From: JBAYJY01 sp041664945
Lineage (GTDB): Bacteria; UBP15; UBA6099
Direction: 5' to 3'
DNA: 27,761 bases
Assembly (NCBI GenBank): GCA_041664945.1
Contig: JBAYJY010000048.1
Coordinates: forward strand, 1 to 27,761
How positions within the stretch are numbered: position 1 is the stretch's first letter; every line of letters begins with the position of its first letter. Shown here in pieces: positions 1-7,033 of the stretch. The notes under the pieces are model-generated. The model did not search any database. It saw nothing but the letters and a program-made list of their open reading frames with translations, and was not told where the DNA came from. The translations under genes and the position numbers were made by a program.

Positions 1-81
1 GACAAAAAACTTTCCCACTCGACGAAGGCAAAGATAGAGGCGTTTCTGGAATTCAATGTCTATCGCAGGAAAATGAAATGA
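1..81 (+). CDS. C-terminal end of an upstream gene, possibly a 2-hydroxyacyl-CoA dehydratase subunit
   Basis: The first reading frame is open from base 1 and ends at TGA 79-81, giving 26 residues that end in FLEFNVYRRKMK. The stop overlaps the start of the next gene as ATGA, which is typical of translational coupling. HgdB/BcrB/C-type dehydratase subunits are normally encoded next to their BadF-type activator, so the partner is inferred from context only. The fragment is too short to identify by itself. Confidence 0.6.
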   Translation, partial: DKKLSHSTKAKIEAFLEFNVYRRKMK

Positions 82-758
82 CGAAAAAGAAAACGTCGCC
101 ACCGCGTGTTCTGATCGACTGCGGCACAAGCTACGCGAAAATATTCTATGTTGACGCCGCCCGTCGCCGCATCGCGCCCGCCCGCGACGTTCTCCGGAAT
201 CCGGACAAATACGATATCATCGCTTCAACCGGCCATGTGAAATTCAGGAACGGCGGCAAGCGCGTCAACGAACTGGTCGCGCTCGCTGAAGGCGCGCTCG
301 CGCTCGTCGATGACCGCGACTTCACCGTGCTCGACTGCGGCGCGCGCGACGTTAAATATGTTAAAGTGAAGAACCGACGAGTAGCCGGGATGGACTGGAA
401 CACCGAATGCGGCGCGTTCACCGGGCAGGTGATTGAGTTGCTGCAACGCTATTTCGAACTCGACCCCGGCGGCCTGCCGGCGACAGCGGAACGGCTGCCG
501 GTCGTCTGCGGCGTGCTCGGCATGACCGCAATGTTCGACCTTATCTCGCAGGGCGTTTCGCACGAGGAGGCTTTCGCCCAGTTCCTGCGCGGCATCGCCT
601 TCAACTGCGAACGGCTCGTGGGACGGCCCGAGCGCCTATATCTTTCCGGCGGCCTGTGCGACAATCCCGCCTTCGTGCGCAGTTTCTCTTGCGCAACAAC
701 GCCTCTCGGCCGTTTCGTGCTGATCGACGGCTTGCGAAGCGTCGTAAAGATGAAATAA
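78..758 (+). CDS. BadF/BadG/HgdC-type ATPase, dehydratase activator-like
   Basis: This 226-residue protein has the acetate/sugar kinase-HSP70-actin fold of the BadF/BadG/BcrA/BcrD family, whose members use ATP to push an electron from a bridging [4Fe-4S] cluster into a 2-hydroxyacyl-CoA dehydratase or benzoyl-CoA reductase. Seen here: an N-terminal phosphate loop (VLIDCGTSYAK), a second phosphate motif (VLDCGARDVKYVKV, where the family has IGGQDxK), the cluster cysteine in ECGAFTGQ, a second cysteine in VVCGVLGMTAMF followed by the typical ISQGVSHEEA helix, and the adenosine motif YLSGGLCDNPAFV. It is shorter than the usual 250-270 residues and the GQD motif is changed to ARD, so it is a divergent member. 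The ATGA overlap with the preceding gene supports a dehydratase partner. Confidence 0.8.
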   Translation: MTKKKTSPPRVLIDCGTSYAKIFYVDAARRRIAPARDVLRNPDKYDIIASTGHVKFRNGGKRVNELVALAEGALALVDDRDFTVLDCGARDVKYVKVKNRRVAGMDWNTECGAFTGQVIELLQRYFELDPGGLPATAERLPVVCGVLGMTAMFDLISQGVSHEEAFAQFLRGIAFNCERLVGRPERLYLSGGLCDNPAFVRSFSCATTPLGRFVLIDGLRSVVKMK

Positions 759-822
759 TATTGATATTATGTTTTGCCGTTTACGTTATTTATTCGTAAT
801 AAAATGGGGAAATGTCTTCAAA

Positions 823-864
823 TAAAAAAGGAGCCCTTTTCAATTGAGTTGAAGTAAAGGGCTC
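823..864 (-). terminator. Rho-independent terminator
   Basis: A 9-bp stem (GAGCCCTTT at 831-839 with AAAGGGCTC at 856-864) has a loop that can extend the stem through TTCAA/TTGAA. Read on the minus strand it is followed at once by a T-rich run (complement of 823-830), so it should terminate the minus-strand gene ending at 970. It may also slow transcripts from the plus-strand gene ending at 758. The rest of 759-969 shows no gene. Confidence 0.75.
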
Positions 865-969
865 AAGCAACACCAAAGAGAAAATAAACCAGTCAATTAC
901 AAGTTTACGGATTTGCATAATAGAAGTCAATCGGGCGCCGAAATTATTTCTACTGTGGGTAAAAACCCT

Positions 970-1851
970 TTATTGACGAGCTTTTTTATTTGCGTTTTTT
1001 AACTTCTTTCGCCCTTTTTCGAGTTCACCATATGTTTTTTTGAATAACTGAGCGTCTTCCTCAACATTCGGACTCTCGCATATTACGCGACCGCCGGCGC
1101 CGAATTCTTTCAAAGAGCGCAAAACATCCTTGTATTGAAAATCGGATTTTGAGGCAACGAGATGCTTGCGCTCGCCTTTCGGAGTGTACTCAATTCCTGA
1201 AAGATGGATGTGTAATGTCTTTAATGTGTCGTCTCCGAGCCCGGCGCCGATTGTCTCCAATACGTGACAGTAATCATCATACTCTTTGTAGCGCCCGGCG
1301 TATCGGGCGTAGTAATGCGAGAAGTCGACGCACGGCAGAACGCCCTCGACCTCGCGGCTCAGGCGGATCAATTCCTCGAGGGTTCCGAACTGCGAAGGCT
1401 TACCGGTAAGTTCAGGGCGCAGGATGACGTGCCCGAGTTTTTCTTTCAAGAGCGTGTCGCGAATATCAGTGAGATGCTTTTTAACAATTTGAAAAACCGC
1501 TTCCGGATCGTCCTTGAGATAGAACGCAGCATGGAAGATGACCTGATCGGCGCCGGCGGCCGCGCCCTTGCGCGCTGACTGGAGTATTCGCGTAATGCTC
1601 GCGACCACTTTCTCTTCTTCTTTTGAATTCAGATTAATGAAGTATGGCGCGTGAACGCTTAGCTTGACCCCTGTCTCAAGCGCTGCCGCGCGAGTTTTCG
1701 CCGCCTGCTCCGCCGTGATGTTGGCTCCATATACGAACTCAAGCTCCATGCATCCAAGCCCGAGTTCGGCGCATCTGAGAACGCCGCCGGGGTTTGTCTT
1801 GTCTGTCGCGCTGAGCGGGATGCCGCCCGGTCCGAATAGCAATTCCGACAA
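970..1851 (-). CDS. Endonuclease IV-like TIM-barrel (AP endonuclease family 2)
   Basis: This 293-residue protein resembles endonuclease IV (Nfo), a zinc-dependent enzyme that cuts the backbone 5' of abasic sites. Candidate metal ligands appear in the right order: SVHAPYFINL, VIFHAAFYL, LRPELTGK, PCVDFSHYYAR, LHIHLSGIEY, a histidine in KGERKHL and the C-terminal glutamate in VICESPN. The D-R-H of E. coli Nfo is replaced by R-K-H, as in divergent archaeal-type members, so a sugar-isomerase-type TIM barrel remains possible. The lysine-rich tail (residues 278-293) is unusual. The start is TTG, with GGAG eight bases upstream on the minus strand. The nearest minus-strand gene upstream, the thiamine-binding protein, ends 134 bases away. 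Confidence 0.75.
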   Translation of the reverse strand: MSELLFGPGGIPLSATDKTNPGGVLRCAELGLGCMELEFVYGANITAEQAAKTRAAALETGVKLSVHAPYFINLNSKEEEKVVASITRILQSARKGAAAGADQVIFHAAFYLKDDPEAVFQIVKKHLTDIRDTLLKEKLGHVILRPELTGKPSQFGTLEELIRLSREVEGVLPCVDFSHYYARYAGRYKEYDDYCHVLETIGAGLGDDTLKTLHIHLSGIEYTPKGERKHLVASKSDFQYKDVLRSLKEFGAGGRVICESPNVEEDAQLFKKTYGELEKGRKKLKNANKKARQ

Positions 1852-1985
1852 TTTATCTTCTCCGGTTTCTATTTTGATGTTTGATTAAGATTCCTCGCTA
1901 CGCTCGGAATGGCAAGAGAAAAGAAATGACAATGCAAGAAAGAATTTCGAAAGAAAAGTAATTACAACGGCAAGAGATTTTGCCG

Positions 1986-2291
1986 TTATGTTTTAACTTC
2001 GAATTTCACTTTCTTTTTGACAGACTCGACCTTGCCGTCGAGTCTGCGCTTCGCGCCTTTGCGGTCGTCTATCGCGATTGTCGTGTACACGCGGGGCGTC
2101 AGCCTTCCAACCAGTTTATGGCATTTTTTTATGACCGCCATCACCTCGTCCCAGTCGCCCTCGATCATCGTGCCCATTGATGTCAGCTTGTAGTCGAGGC
2201 CGCTCGCGTCAACTGCTTTAACCACCTTTGCGATTATCGGGCTGATGCTCTCGCCCTTCCCCATCGGCAAAACTGTAAACGTCGCCAGCAT
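1986..2291 (-). CDS. MTH1187/YkoF-type thiamine-binding protein
   Basis: About 101 residues, starting MLATFTVLPMGKGES. This matches the small ferredoxin-like MTH1187 family (formerly DUF77), which binds thiamine or its pyrimidine moiety and often assembles as a tetramer. The typical elements are the start-strand with P-x-G-x-G/K-S, the central LTSMGTMIEGDWDEV segment and the final basic strand. I chose the ATG at 2291 because GAGAGGTG sits six bases before it; a GTG three codons further upstream would overlap that ribosome site. It may share a transcript with the endonuclease IV-like gene. Confidence 0.8.
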   Translation of the reverse strand: MLATFTVLPMGKGESISPIIAKVVKAVDASGLDYKLTSMGTMIEGDWDEVMAVIKKCHKLVGRLTPRVYTTIAIDDRKGAKRRLDGKVESVKKKVKFEVKT

Positions 2292-2416
2292 GTAAATCAC
2301 CTCTCATCTTTCCAATTCATAACATTATAAGCAATGAAGAATAAATTACAAAAATCACAGGCGGACTAATTAGTTATAAGAATAACCGCTTCAGGTCAAC
2401 ATTGCTTATTAGTATA

Positions 2417-2517
2417 GGATTGCTTCGTCGCTCCGCTTCTCGCAATGACGCGGTTTTGCTCCTTGTAAGAAATGAACAGCGCGTCATTGCGAGTCTGCTT
2501 AGCAGGCGCGGCAATCC
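2417..2517. repeat. Imperfect inverted repeat, REP/MITE-like intergenic element
   Basis: The left arm (2417-2452) starts GGATTGCTTCGTCGC and ends CGCAATGACGCG. The right arm (2479-2517) starts CGCGTCATTGCGAG and ends GGCAATCC. The outer 7 bp and the inner 14 bp of the arms are complementary, while the middle differs. Sequences of the form CGTCATTGCGAG...GCAATCC are a widespread intergenic repeat type in many bacterial genomes. A weaker relative (TCCTCGCTACGCTCGGAATGG) lies at about 1891-1911, and GCCTGC/GCAGGC at 3620-3639 may be another. This element fills most of the 2292-2629 gap; no gene is seen there. Confidence 0.6.
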
Positions 2518-2565
2518 CGAACTCGAAGCGAAAAGCTCTTCATTATTAGATATTCTTTTCTCTCA

Positions 2566-2600
2566 ATAAAAATAGGGGCATGGCGCTGGGCCACACCCCT
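2566..2600 (-). terminator. Rho-independent terminator of the 3-hydroxyacyl-CoA dehydrogenase gene
   Basis: AGGGG (2574-2578) pairs with CCCCT (2596-2600), and inside it TGGC pairs with GCCA across a small CA/CA internal loop. On the minus strand this hairpin is followed by ATTTTTATT. It lies 30 bases after the stop of the gene ending at 2630. Confidence 0.65.
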
Positions 2601-2629
2601 GATATAGTAATAAAACCATTCGATACAAA

Positions 2630-3478
2630 TCAGTATTTATAGAAACCTCTGCCGCTCTTGCGGCCGTGATAGCCGGCGTCCACCATCTTCTTGAGCAGCG
2701 GGCACGGGCGATATTTCGGGTCATTGTATCCGGTGTAGAGGCGTTCGAGAACGTTCAGCGCGACATCGAGACCGATCAGATCGACCAGCGCGAGCGGGCC
2801 CATCGGATGGTTCATGCCGAGCTTCATGCCGGTGTCGATATCCTCTGCGGTGGCGACGCCTTCGTAAAGCGCGAAGATCGCCTCGTTGATCATGACCATG
2901 AGCAGGCGCGAGGTGGCGAAACCCGGATAGTCGTTGGCGACAATCGGTTCCTTGTCGAGCTTGATCGTGAGTTCGCGGATCGTGTCCGTGCACTCGTCGC
3001 TCGTCTGGATCGCGCGAATGATCTCGACTAATTTCATGACCGGCACCGGGTTGAAGAAGTGCATGCCGATGACTTTGTCCGGGCGGTTCGTCGCTGTGGC
3101 GATCTGAGTGATCGACTGCGAGGATGTGTTCGTCGCGAAAATCGCGTGCGCCGGCATGATATCGCCGAGTTCCTTGAAAACCTTCTTTTTCAGTTCGATG
3201 TTTTCGTTGATCGCTTCGACAACGAGGTCGCAGGTTTCCGCGCCGGCGTTGCTCGTCACGCCCTTGATTCTTCCGAGCGTCGCGTCTTTATCTGCCTCAG
3301 TGAGCGAGCCCTTCTTAACCATGCGTTCGAGATTCTTCTGGATCGTGCTGATTCCGCGATTCACGAACTCGTCGCTGATGTCCTTCAGCAGCACATCGTA
3401 ACCCTTCATCGCGAACACGTGCGCGATTCCGTTTCCCATCGTTCCGGCTCCAAGCACCAACACTTTCTTTATTTCCAT
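2630..3478 (-). CDS. 3-hydroxybutyryl-CoA (3-hydroxyacyl-CoA) dehydrogenase
   Basis: This 282-residue protein has the normal length of bacterial single-domain Hbd/PaaH enzymes, which oxidise L-3-hydroxyacyl-CoA to 3-ketoacyl-CoA with NAD, or run in reverse during butyrate formation. Visible features: Rossmann motif VLVLGAGTMGNG (residues 6-17), VVEAINEN with the catalytic Glu88, FATNTSS (114-120), the catalytic His140 in IGMHFFNPVPVMKLVEII, and the C-terminal helical domain with NDYPGFATSRLL and MNHPMGPLALVDLIGLD. The start is the ATG at 3478, because AGGAGG lies six bases upstream; an in-frame extension to 3511 has no such support. It stands alone between a terminator and an operator-like repeat. 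The catabolic substrate cannot be read from sequence. Confidence 0.93.
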   Translation of the reverse strand: MEIKKVLVLGAGTMGNGIAHVFAMKGYDVLLKDISDEFVNRGISTIQKNLERMVKKGSLTEADKDATLGRIKGVTSNAGAETCDLVVEAINENIELKKKVFKELGDIMPAHAIFATNTSSQSITQIATATNRPDKVIGMHFFNPVPVMKLVEIIRAIQTSDECTDTIRELTIKLDKEPIVANDYPGFATSRLLMVMINEAIFALYEGVATAEDIDTGMKLGMNHPMGPLALVDLIGLDVALNVLERLYTGYNDPKYRPCPLLKKMVDAGYHGRKSGRGFYKY

Positions 3479-3518
3479 GCTATGCCTCCTGTTATTTATA
3501 TTTCTTCGCAAGCTTTTC

Positions 3519-3541
3519 AGCCGTGATATTATACCACGGCT
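3519..3541 (-). promoter_or_regulatory. Operator-like inverted repeat over a -10 box, upstream of the dehydrogenase gene
   Basis: AGCCGTG (3519-3525) and CACGGCT (3535-3541) form a perfect 7-bp inverted repeat with a 9-base spacer. On the minus strand the spacer and edge contain TATAAT, about 50 bases before the start at 3478. No strong -35 is seen at 17 bases; TTGTAT occurs at 19. A dimeric repressor binding here would block the promoter. This is inferred from the layout, and no regulator gene is adjacent. Confidence 0.45.
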
Positions 3542-3723
3542 TGTGAATTTTTATACAATCATTTTTTGAGAATGTTTTTGCCCGGATAATTGCGGGAAAC
3601 AAGAGGCTGGATCGCATCTGCCTGCAAAGATTGGCAGGCGCGGCTTTCCAACTTGCTTAAGATATCTGATAACTTTAATAAATTAAAACATCAACCGCGC
3701 GCGCAAAACGACAATAAAGACAT

Positions 3724-3810
3724 TGCAAGCATTTTTTATTATAATGCTTGCTTTTTGCGGTTTTAATGGGTATAATGCAAGCATAACAGTAAATACGGAG
3801 GTGCAAGCAT
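3724..3810 (+). promoter_or_regulatory. Promoter with four TGCAAGCAT-type sites, upstream of the P63C gene
   Basis: A good sigma-70-type promoter is visible: TTGCTT (3748-3753), 17 bases, TATAAT (3771-3776). The nonamer TGCAAGCAT occurs at 3724-3732, inverted (as AGCAAGCAT) at 3744-3752, again at 3776-3784 and again at 3802-3810. Copy 2 covers the -35, copy 3 touches the -10 and the start region, and copy 4 covers the start codon just after GGAGGTG. Copies 1 and 2 also form a 9-bp hairpin (3725-3733 with 3743-3751). This placement suggests tight, possibly self-directed, repression. Confidence 0.6.
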
Positions 3811-4858
3811 GGAAAATGAATCAACTGGAAAAGCAAAGGGCGGTCACGCAAGAGCAGCGAAATTGACGCCTGAACAACGTAAAGAAATTGCTCAAAAAGC
3901 CGCTAGAGAGCGATGGGGGCACCAAGGACAAAATTTACCTAAAGCGACTCATTTAGGAAGTATTTCTTTAGGCGATATTAAAATACCGTGTGCAGTATTA
4001 GAAGACGGGACAAGATTATTAGCAGAAAGAAGCGTAGCGTTGGCACTTGGTAGAAGAGGTGGCGGATCGCATTGGCAGAAGAAAAAGATTGCTATAGAAA
4101 AAGATATTTTGCCTGAATACATTTCTAATAAAAATTTAGAGCCTTACATTTCTGATGAAATTAAAGAAATATTATTACATCCAATAATGTACGAAAGCAA
4201 AAACAAAGTCATTTCTAGCGGTATTCGTGCCGATATACTCCCTGAAATTTGCAAAATATGGCTAAGCGCACGCGAAAAAGGAGCTCTTACAGAGCAACAA
4301 GTTATTACAGCAAACTTGGCAGAAATACTTATGCGCGGTTTTTCCACCGTTGGTATTATCGCCCTAGTTGATGAAGCTACAGGATACCAAGAAATACGCC
4401 CAAGAGAAGCTTTGCAGAAGTATTTAGAAATGATTGTTCGTAAAGAACTTGCTGCTTGGGCAAAAAAATTCGATGATGAATTTTATGAAAATATATATAA
4501 ACTCAAAGGTTGGACATGGCCGGGTATGGGAAAGAACAGATTTAGTGTTGTTGCACACTATACTCGAGATTTAGTATATGAAAGAATTGCGCCGGGCTTA
4601 TTAGAAGAACTTGACAAGAAGAGTCCAAAAGATGAAACTGGAAATAGAAAGAATAAGCTTCATCAATGGCTGACAGATGACGTCGGCAATCCAATGCTAT
4701 CACAGCACTTACATACTTTAATAATGTTCCAAAGACTTGCATTGGCGAATGGCTACGGATGGAATAGATTTGTAAAAATGGTAGACAAGGTATTACCCAA
4801 AAGAGGCGCAACACTTGAATTGCCACTTGAACTCGGCCCTGATTCCATCGAACCATAG
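3809..4858 (+). CDS. P63C-domain protein
   Basis: This 349-residue protein carries the P63C domain, an uncharacterised domain found in phage, plasmid and genomic-island proteins, from about residue 174 (MRGFSTVGIIALVDEATGYQ) through FDDEFYENIYKLKGW, LVYERIAPGLLEEL and RKNKLHQWLTDDVGNPMLSQHL (to about residue 320). The N-terminus (residues 9-36) has a basic motif, KGGHARAAKLTPEQRKEIAQ followed by KAARERW, which recurs at the start of many small mobile or regulatory proteins and may bind nucleic acid. The start has a strong GGAGGTG site five bases away. Codon use is AT-rich (TTA, AGA, AAA), unlike its neighbours, which points to horizontal acquisition. Biochemical function is unknown. Confidence 0.85.
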   Translation: MENESTGKAKGGHARAAKLTPEQRKEIAQKAARERWGHQGQNLPKATHLGSISLGDIKIPCAVLEDGTRLLAERSVALALGRRGGGSHWQKKKIAIEKDILPEYISNKNLEPYISDEIKEILLHPIMYESKNKVISSGIRADILPEICKIWLSAREKGALTEQQVITANLAEILMRGFSTVGIIALVDEATGYQEIRPREALQKYLEMIVRKELAAWAKKFDDEFYENIYKLKGWTWPGMGKNRFSVVAHYTRDLVYERIAPGLLEELDKKSPKDETGNRKNKLHQWLTDDVGNPMLSQHLHTLIMFQRLALANGYGWNRFVKMVDKVLPKRGATLELPLELGPDSIEP

Positions 4859-4915
4859 CAACTTGGGCAAGATTCTGGGATAGTTGTTGAAGGTCATGTA
4901 AAACGCAAAGATTCA

Positions 4916-5770
4916 TCACAATATATACGATATATTTATCCGTGCAATTTCAGCAAACTTCGGTTGCTTTTTTAGCAACACATAACCTTTTGGCGCTTCG
5001 AAGAATGGTATGTTTTTACCTTTGTTCAATAATATGTTATTAATATCCCTTTTTAAATCATCGCCTTGAAGCCAATCGTTTTTTTGAGATACCCCGATAA
5101 TCGCACATAAAGCAGCATCAAACTCGTTATGGTTTATTGAGAGTTTTGATGAAGTATGCCATTCAAGTTTGTTCAGAATGTCTGCAAGGTTTCTGTCTTT
5201 CTCATTCTGATCTTTTTCATTCTTTGATCGTCCATTTTGCGTTTTCCCATACCATTTAGAATCTTGATAATAAGCATCTCCTTTGTACTTTTCGTTACTG
5301 AGACCCATCAATTTGAGAGAAGCCGCTGGATAAGTTTCATAAAGCAATTCTCCTAAGCATTCCGAATACATGCAAGCAAGCTTCTTCCTAATATTTCTAA
5401 ACCGACTTACGGGAGCCCCTATGCGATCTGAAAGTGGTGAAAGTGCTCTAAAAGCTTTGTCTACTGGCCGTTTAGTTAGCTGCCAAACAAAGTATGGGTT
5501 ATCCGGATCAGGAAGCCCTTGCAGATCAATCGGTGTGTCAACGAAAACCAATCCCTCTTTAAAACATTTTTCTATGATTGCAGTTTCTTTATTGACTATT
5601 TCTGTTATGCAATCCTTTCCTTTGTGTTCTTCCTGAAAACAGTGGCCTTCTATAATGTCGATCTTAATTCCGTCAGTTTGTGAATTTCGTTCAGCCCTTA
5701 CTAATGAACTCCCACCTTTTGTCGAAAACCCTGAAATATCTAATCCGTAAGAAACTTTATTGATATTCAT
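4916..5770 (-). CDS. DUF429 family protein, predicted RNase H-fold nuclease
   Basis: This 284-residue protein has the features of the DUF429 family, predicted from fold to be an RNase H-like nuclease. Acidic residues sit at the expected places: Asp11 in YGLDISG, Asp78 in VFVDTPIDL, Glu145 in YETYPAASL and Asp218 in FDAALCAIIG. The core SRFRNIRKKLACM and the conserved ETYPAASLK segment are clear. A charged insertion at about residues 176-193 (KTQNGRSKNEKDQNEKDR) is low complexity. The start has GAGGTG eight bases upstream. It is convergent with the P63C gene, separated by 57 bases without a clear terminator, and shares its AT-rich composition, so both probably arrived together. No activity has been shown for most relatives. 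Confidence 0.75.
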   Translation of the reverse strand: MNINKVSYGLDISGFSTKGGSSLVRAERNSQTDGIKIDIIEGHCFQEEHKGKDCITEIVNKETAIIEKCFKEGLVFVDTPIDLQGLPDPDNPYFVWQLTKRPVDKAFRALSPLSDRIGAPVSRFRNIRKKLACMYSECLGELLYETYPAASLKLMGLSNEKYKGDAYYQDSKWYGKTQNGRSKNEKDQNEKDRNLADILNKLEWHTSSKLSINHNEFDAALCAIIGVSQKNDWLQGDDLKRDINNILLNKGKNIPFFEAPKGYVLLKKQPKFAEIARINISYIL

Positions 5771-5850
5771 TTAACACCACCTCGTACCGTCATTCAATAA
5801 CCATCGATTTCGTAAATATACATTAGTATTTTTTGTCATAGATAATATCG

Positions 5851-6018
5851 TCAGAGTAAAATTGCGCCGGTCCCAAATAATAAAATAACAAATAAGAAAA
5901 CTGAGGCGGACAAGCAACCGCAGCCGCCGCTTTGGGGCGTGCGAGCCTCGAATGTTTGTTTATCGTCAGCGTTTAAGTATGCGCCGCCAAGATCGTCGTA
6001 ATATTCATGGTCATCCAT
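5851..6018 (-). CDS. Small 55-residue protein with a C-terminal membrane segment
   Basis: This short gene reads MDDHEYYDDLGGAY, a polar stretch, then SGGCGCLSASVFLFVILLFG and a short hydrophobic end. The first 29 residues are acidic and hydrophilic, followed by Gly-Gly-Cys-Gly-Cys and about 20 hydrophobic residues, so it should sit in the membrane with its N-terminus in the cytoplasm (tail-anchored). GAAGGA lies seven bases before the ATG. It follows the crotonase gene on the same strand, beyond that gene's terminator, and precedes the AT-rich insert. I recognise no family. The two cysteines next to the membrane could be lipidated or bind metal, but that is speculation. Confidence 0.6.
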   Translation of the reverse strand: MDDHEYYDDLGGAYLNADDKQTFEARTPQSGGCGCLSASVFLFVILLFGTGAILL

Positions 6019-6057
6019 AAAATATCCTTCTCTATCTCAAAACCTTGTTCGAGAAAA

Positions 6058-6077
6058 GGGCACAGCATGCTGTGCCC
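6058..6077 (-). terminator. Palindromic terminator of the crotonase gene
   Basis: GGGCACAGCATGCTGTGCCC is a perfect 20-bp palindrome immediately after the stop codon of the gene ending at 6078. On the minus strand it is followed by TTTTC. Palindromes of this form also occur as dispersed repeats in other genomes, so it may be both a repeat and a terminator. Confidence 0.7.
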
Positions 6078-6863
6078 CTACTTTCTGAACTGATTAAAAT
6101 CCGGTTTTCGTTTTTCCAAGAACGCCTTCATGCCCTCGACAAGCTCGGCGCTGCCGTATGTCGCGGACAGCATTTCTATCCCATGCATATAGGATGAATA
6201 TAGCTGGTCGCTCTCGTAGTTCATCGAAATCTTTGATATTCGGATTGACTGCGGGCTCATTTCGAGGATGCGGGCGCACATCGAATCCGTTTCCTTTTCC
6301 AGTTCGCCGTCCGGGACGACTTTGTTGATCCAGCCCATGTCGAGCGCCTCGCGCGCGGTGTAGCGCTTGCAGAGGAAAATGATTTCCTTCGCTTTTTTGT
6401 CTCCAACGAGACGCGGGAGCAGTTGAGTCCCTGCCAGCACGGGCGTGCTGCCGACGGTCGGGCCGACTTGCCCGAATTTCGACCGCTCGGTCGCCACCGA
6501 AATGTCGCAAACCAGATTTATCTCGTTGCCGCCGCCGAGGCAATAGCCGTCCACCGCCGCGATCACAGGTTTCGGCGCCGACCTGATGACGGTGAACATG
6601 CGGAAAAGCTTGGTAACGAAAACGCGCCCGGTGTGAGGCGTCAGCGCAAGCATCTCGGCCACGTCGCCGCCGGAGCAAAACGCTTTGCCGCCGGCGCCGG
6701 CTACTACTATCACGCCGACCGTCGCGTCGTCCGCCGCATCCTGAAGCGCGTCAGCCATTTCGTCGAGCGTCTGCAGTCGAAAAGCGTTGAAAACATCCGG
6801 CCTGTTGATCGTGACTTTCGCTGTCCCGCCCTGCTTTTCATAAATGATATCTTCGTATGCCAT
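6078..6863 (-). CDS. Enoyl-CoA hydratase/isomerase (crotonase) family, MenB-like
   Basis: A 261-residue crotonase. The CoA-binding and oxyanion-hole elements are clear: KAFCSGGDVAE (residues 60-70) and DGYCLGGGNEINLVCDISVA (105-124). Glu114 matches one catalytic glutamate of enoyl-CoA hydratase, but the second (in FGQPE of hydratase) is replaced: KFGQVGPTVGSTPVLAGTQL resembles MenB (FGQTGPKVGS). It may therefore be a ring-forming, hydrolytic or isomerising crotonase, not a classical hydratase; no other menaquinone gene is in the window. ACAGGAG seven bases before ATG 6863 fixes the start. A TPR gene is divergent, 170 bases away. Family sure, reaction unsure. Confidence 0.85.
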   Translation of the reverse strand: MAYEDIIYEKQGGTAKVTINRPDVFNAFRLQTLDEMADALQDAADDATVGVIVVAGAGGKAFCSGGDVAEMLALTPHTGRVFVTKLFRMFTVIRSAPKPVIAAVDGYCLGGGNEINLVCDISVATERSKFGQVGPTVGSTPVLAGTQLLPRLVGDKKAKEIIFLCKRYTAREALDMGWINKVVPDGELEKETDSMCARILEMSPQSIRISKISMNYESDQLYSSYMHGIEMLSATYGSAELVEGMKAFLEKRKPDFNQFRK

Positions 6864-7033
6864 TGCGTTCTCCTGTCTTGCCGCGCTTATTCTCATAGTC
6901 GCAAATATTATCGTGTGATGTCGATTTTATCATTCGCACGGCGCGAGTGTCAACGAAACCGTCATGCGGATTGCCGAATCGCCCTGTTTCTGATATTTTA
7001 TCAGGACACGAATCGAAATCGGAGGATCTGGAA

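Noticed and set aside
780..930. A 42-residue minus-strand frame beginning MQIRKLVIDW
   Set aside because: It runs through the terminator hairpin, has no ribosome site and lies between two convergent genes.
2630..3526. Long plus-strand frames opposite the dehydrogenase gene
   Set aside because: They are antisense shadows of a conserved gene and have no recognisable domains.
3725..3751. Hairpin followed by TTTTT, which could be a plus-strand terminator
   Set aside because: No plus-strand gene lies upstream, and the arms are two copies of the nonamer repeated across the promoter, so operator sites explain it better.
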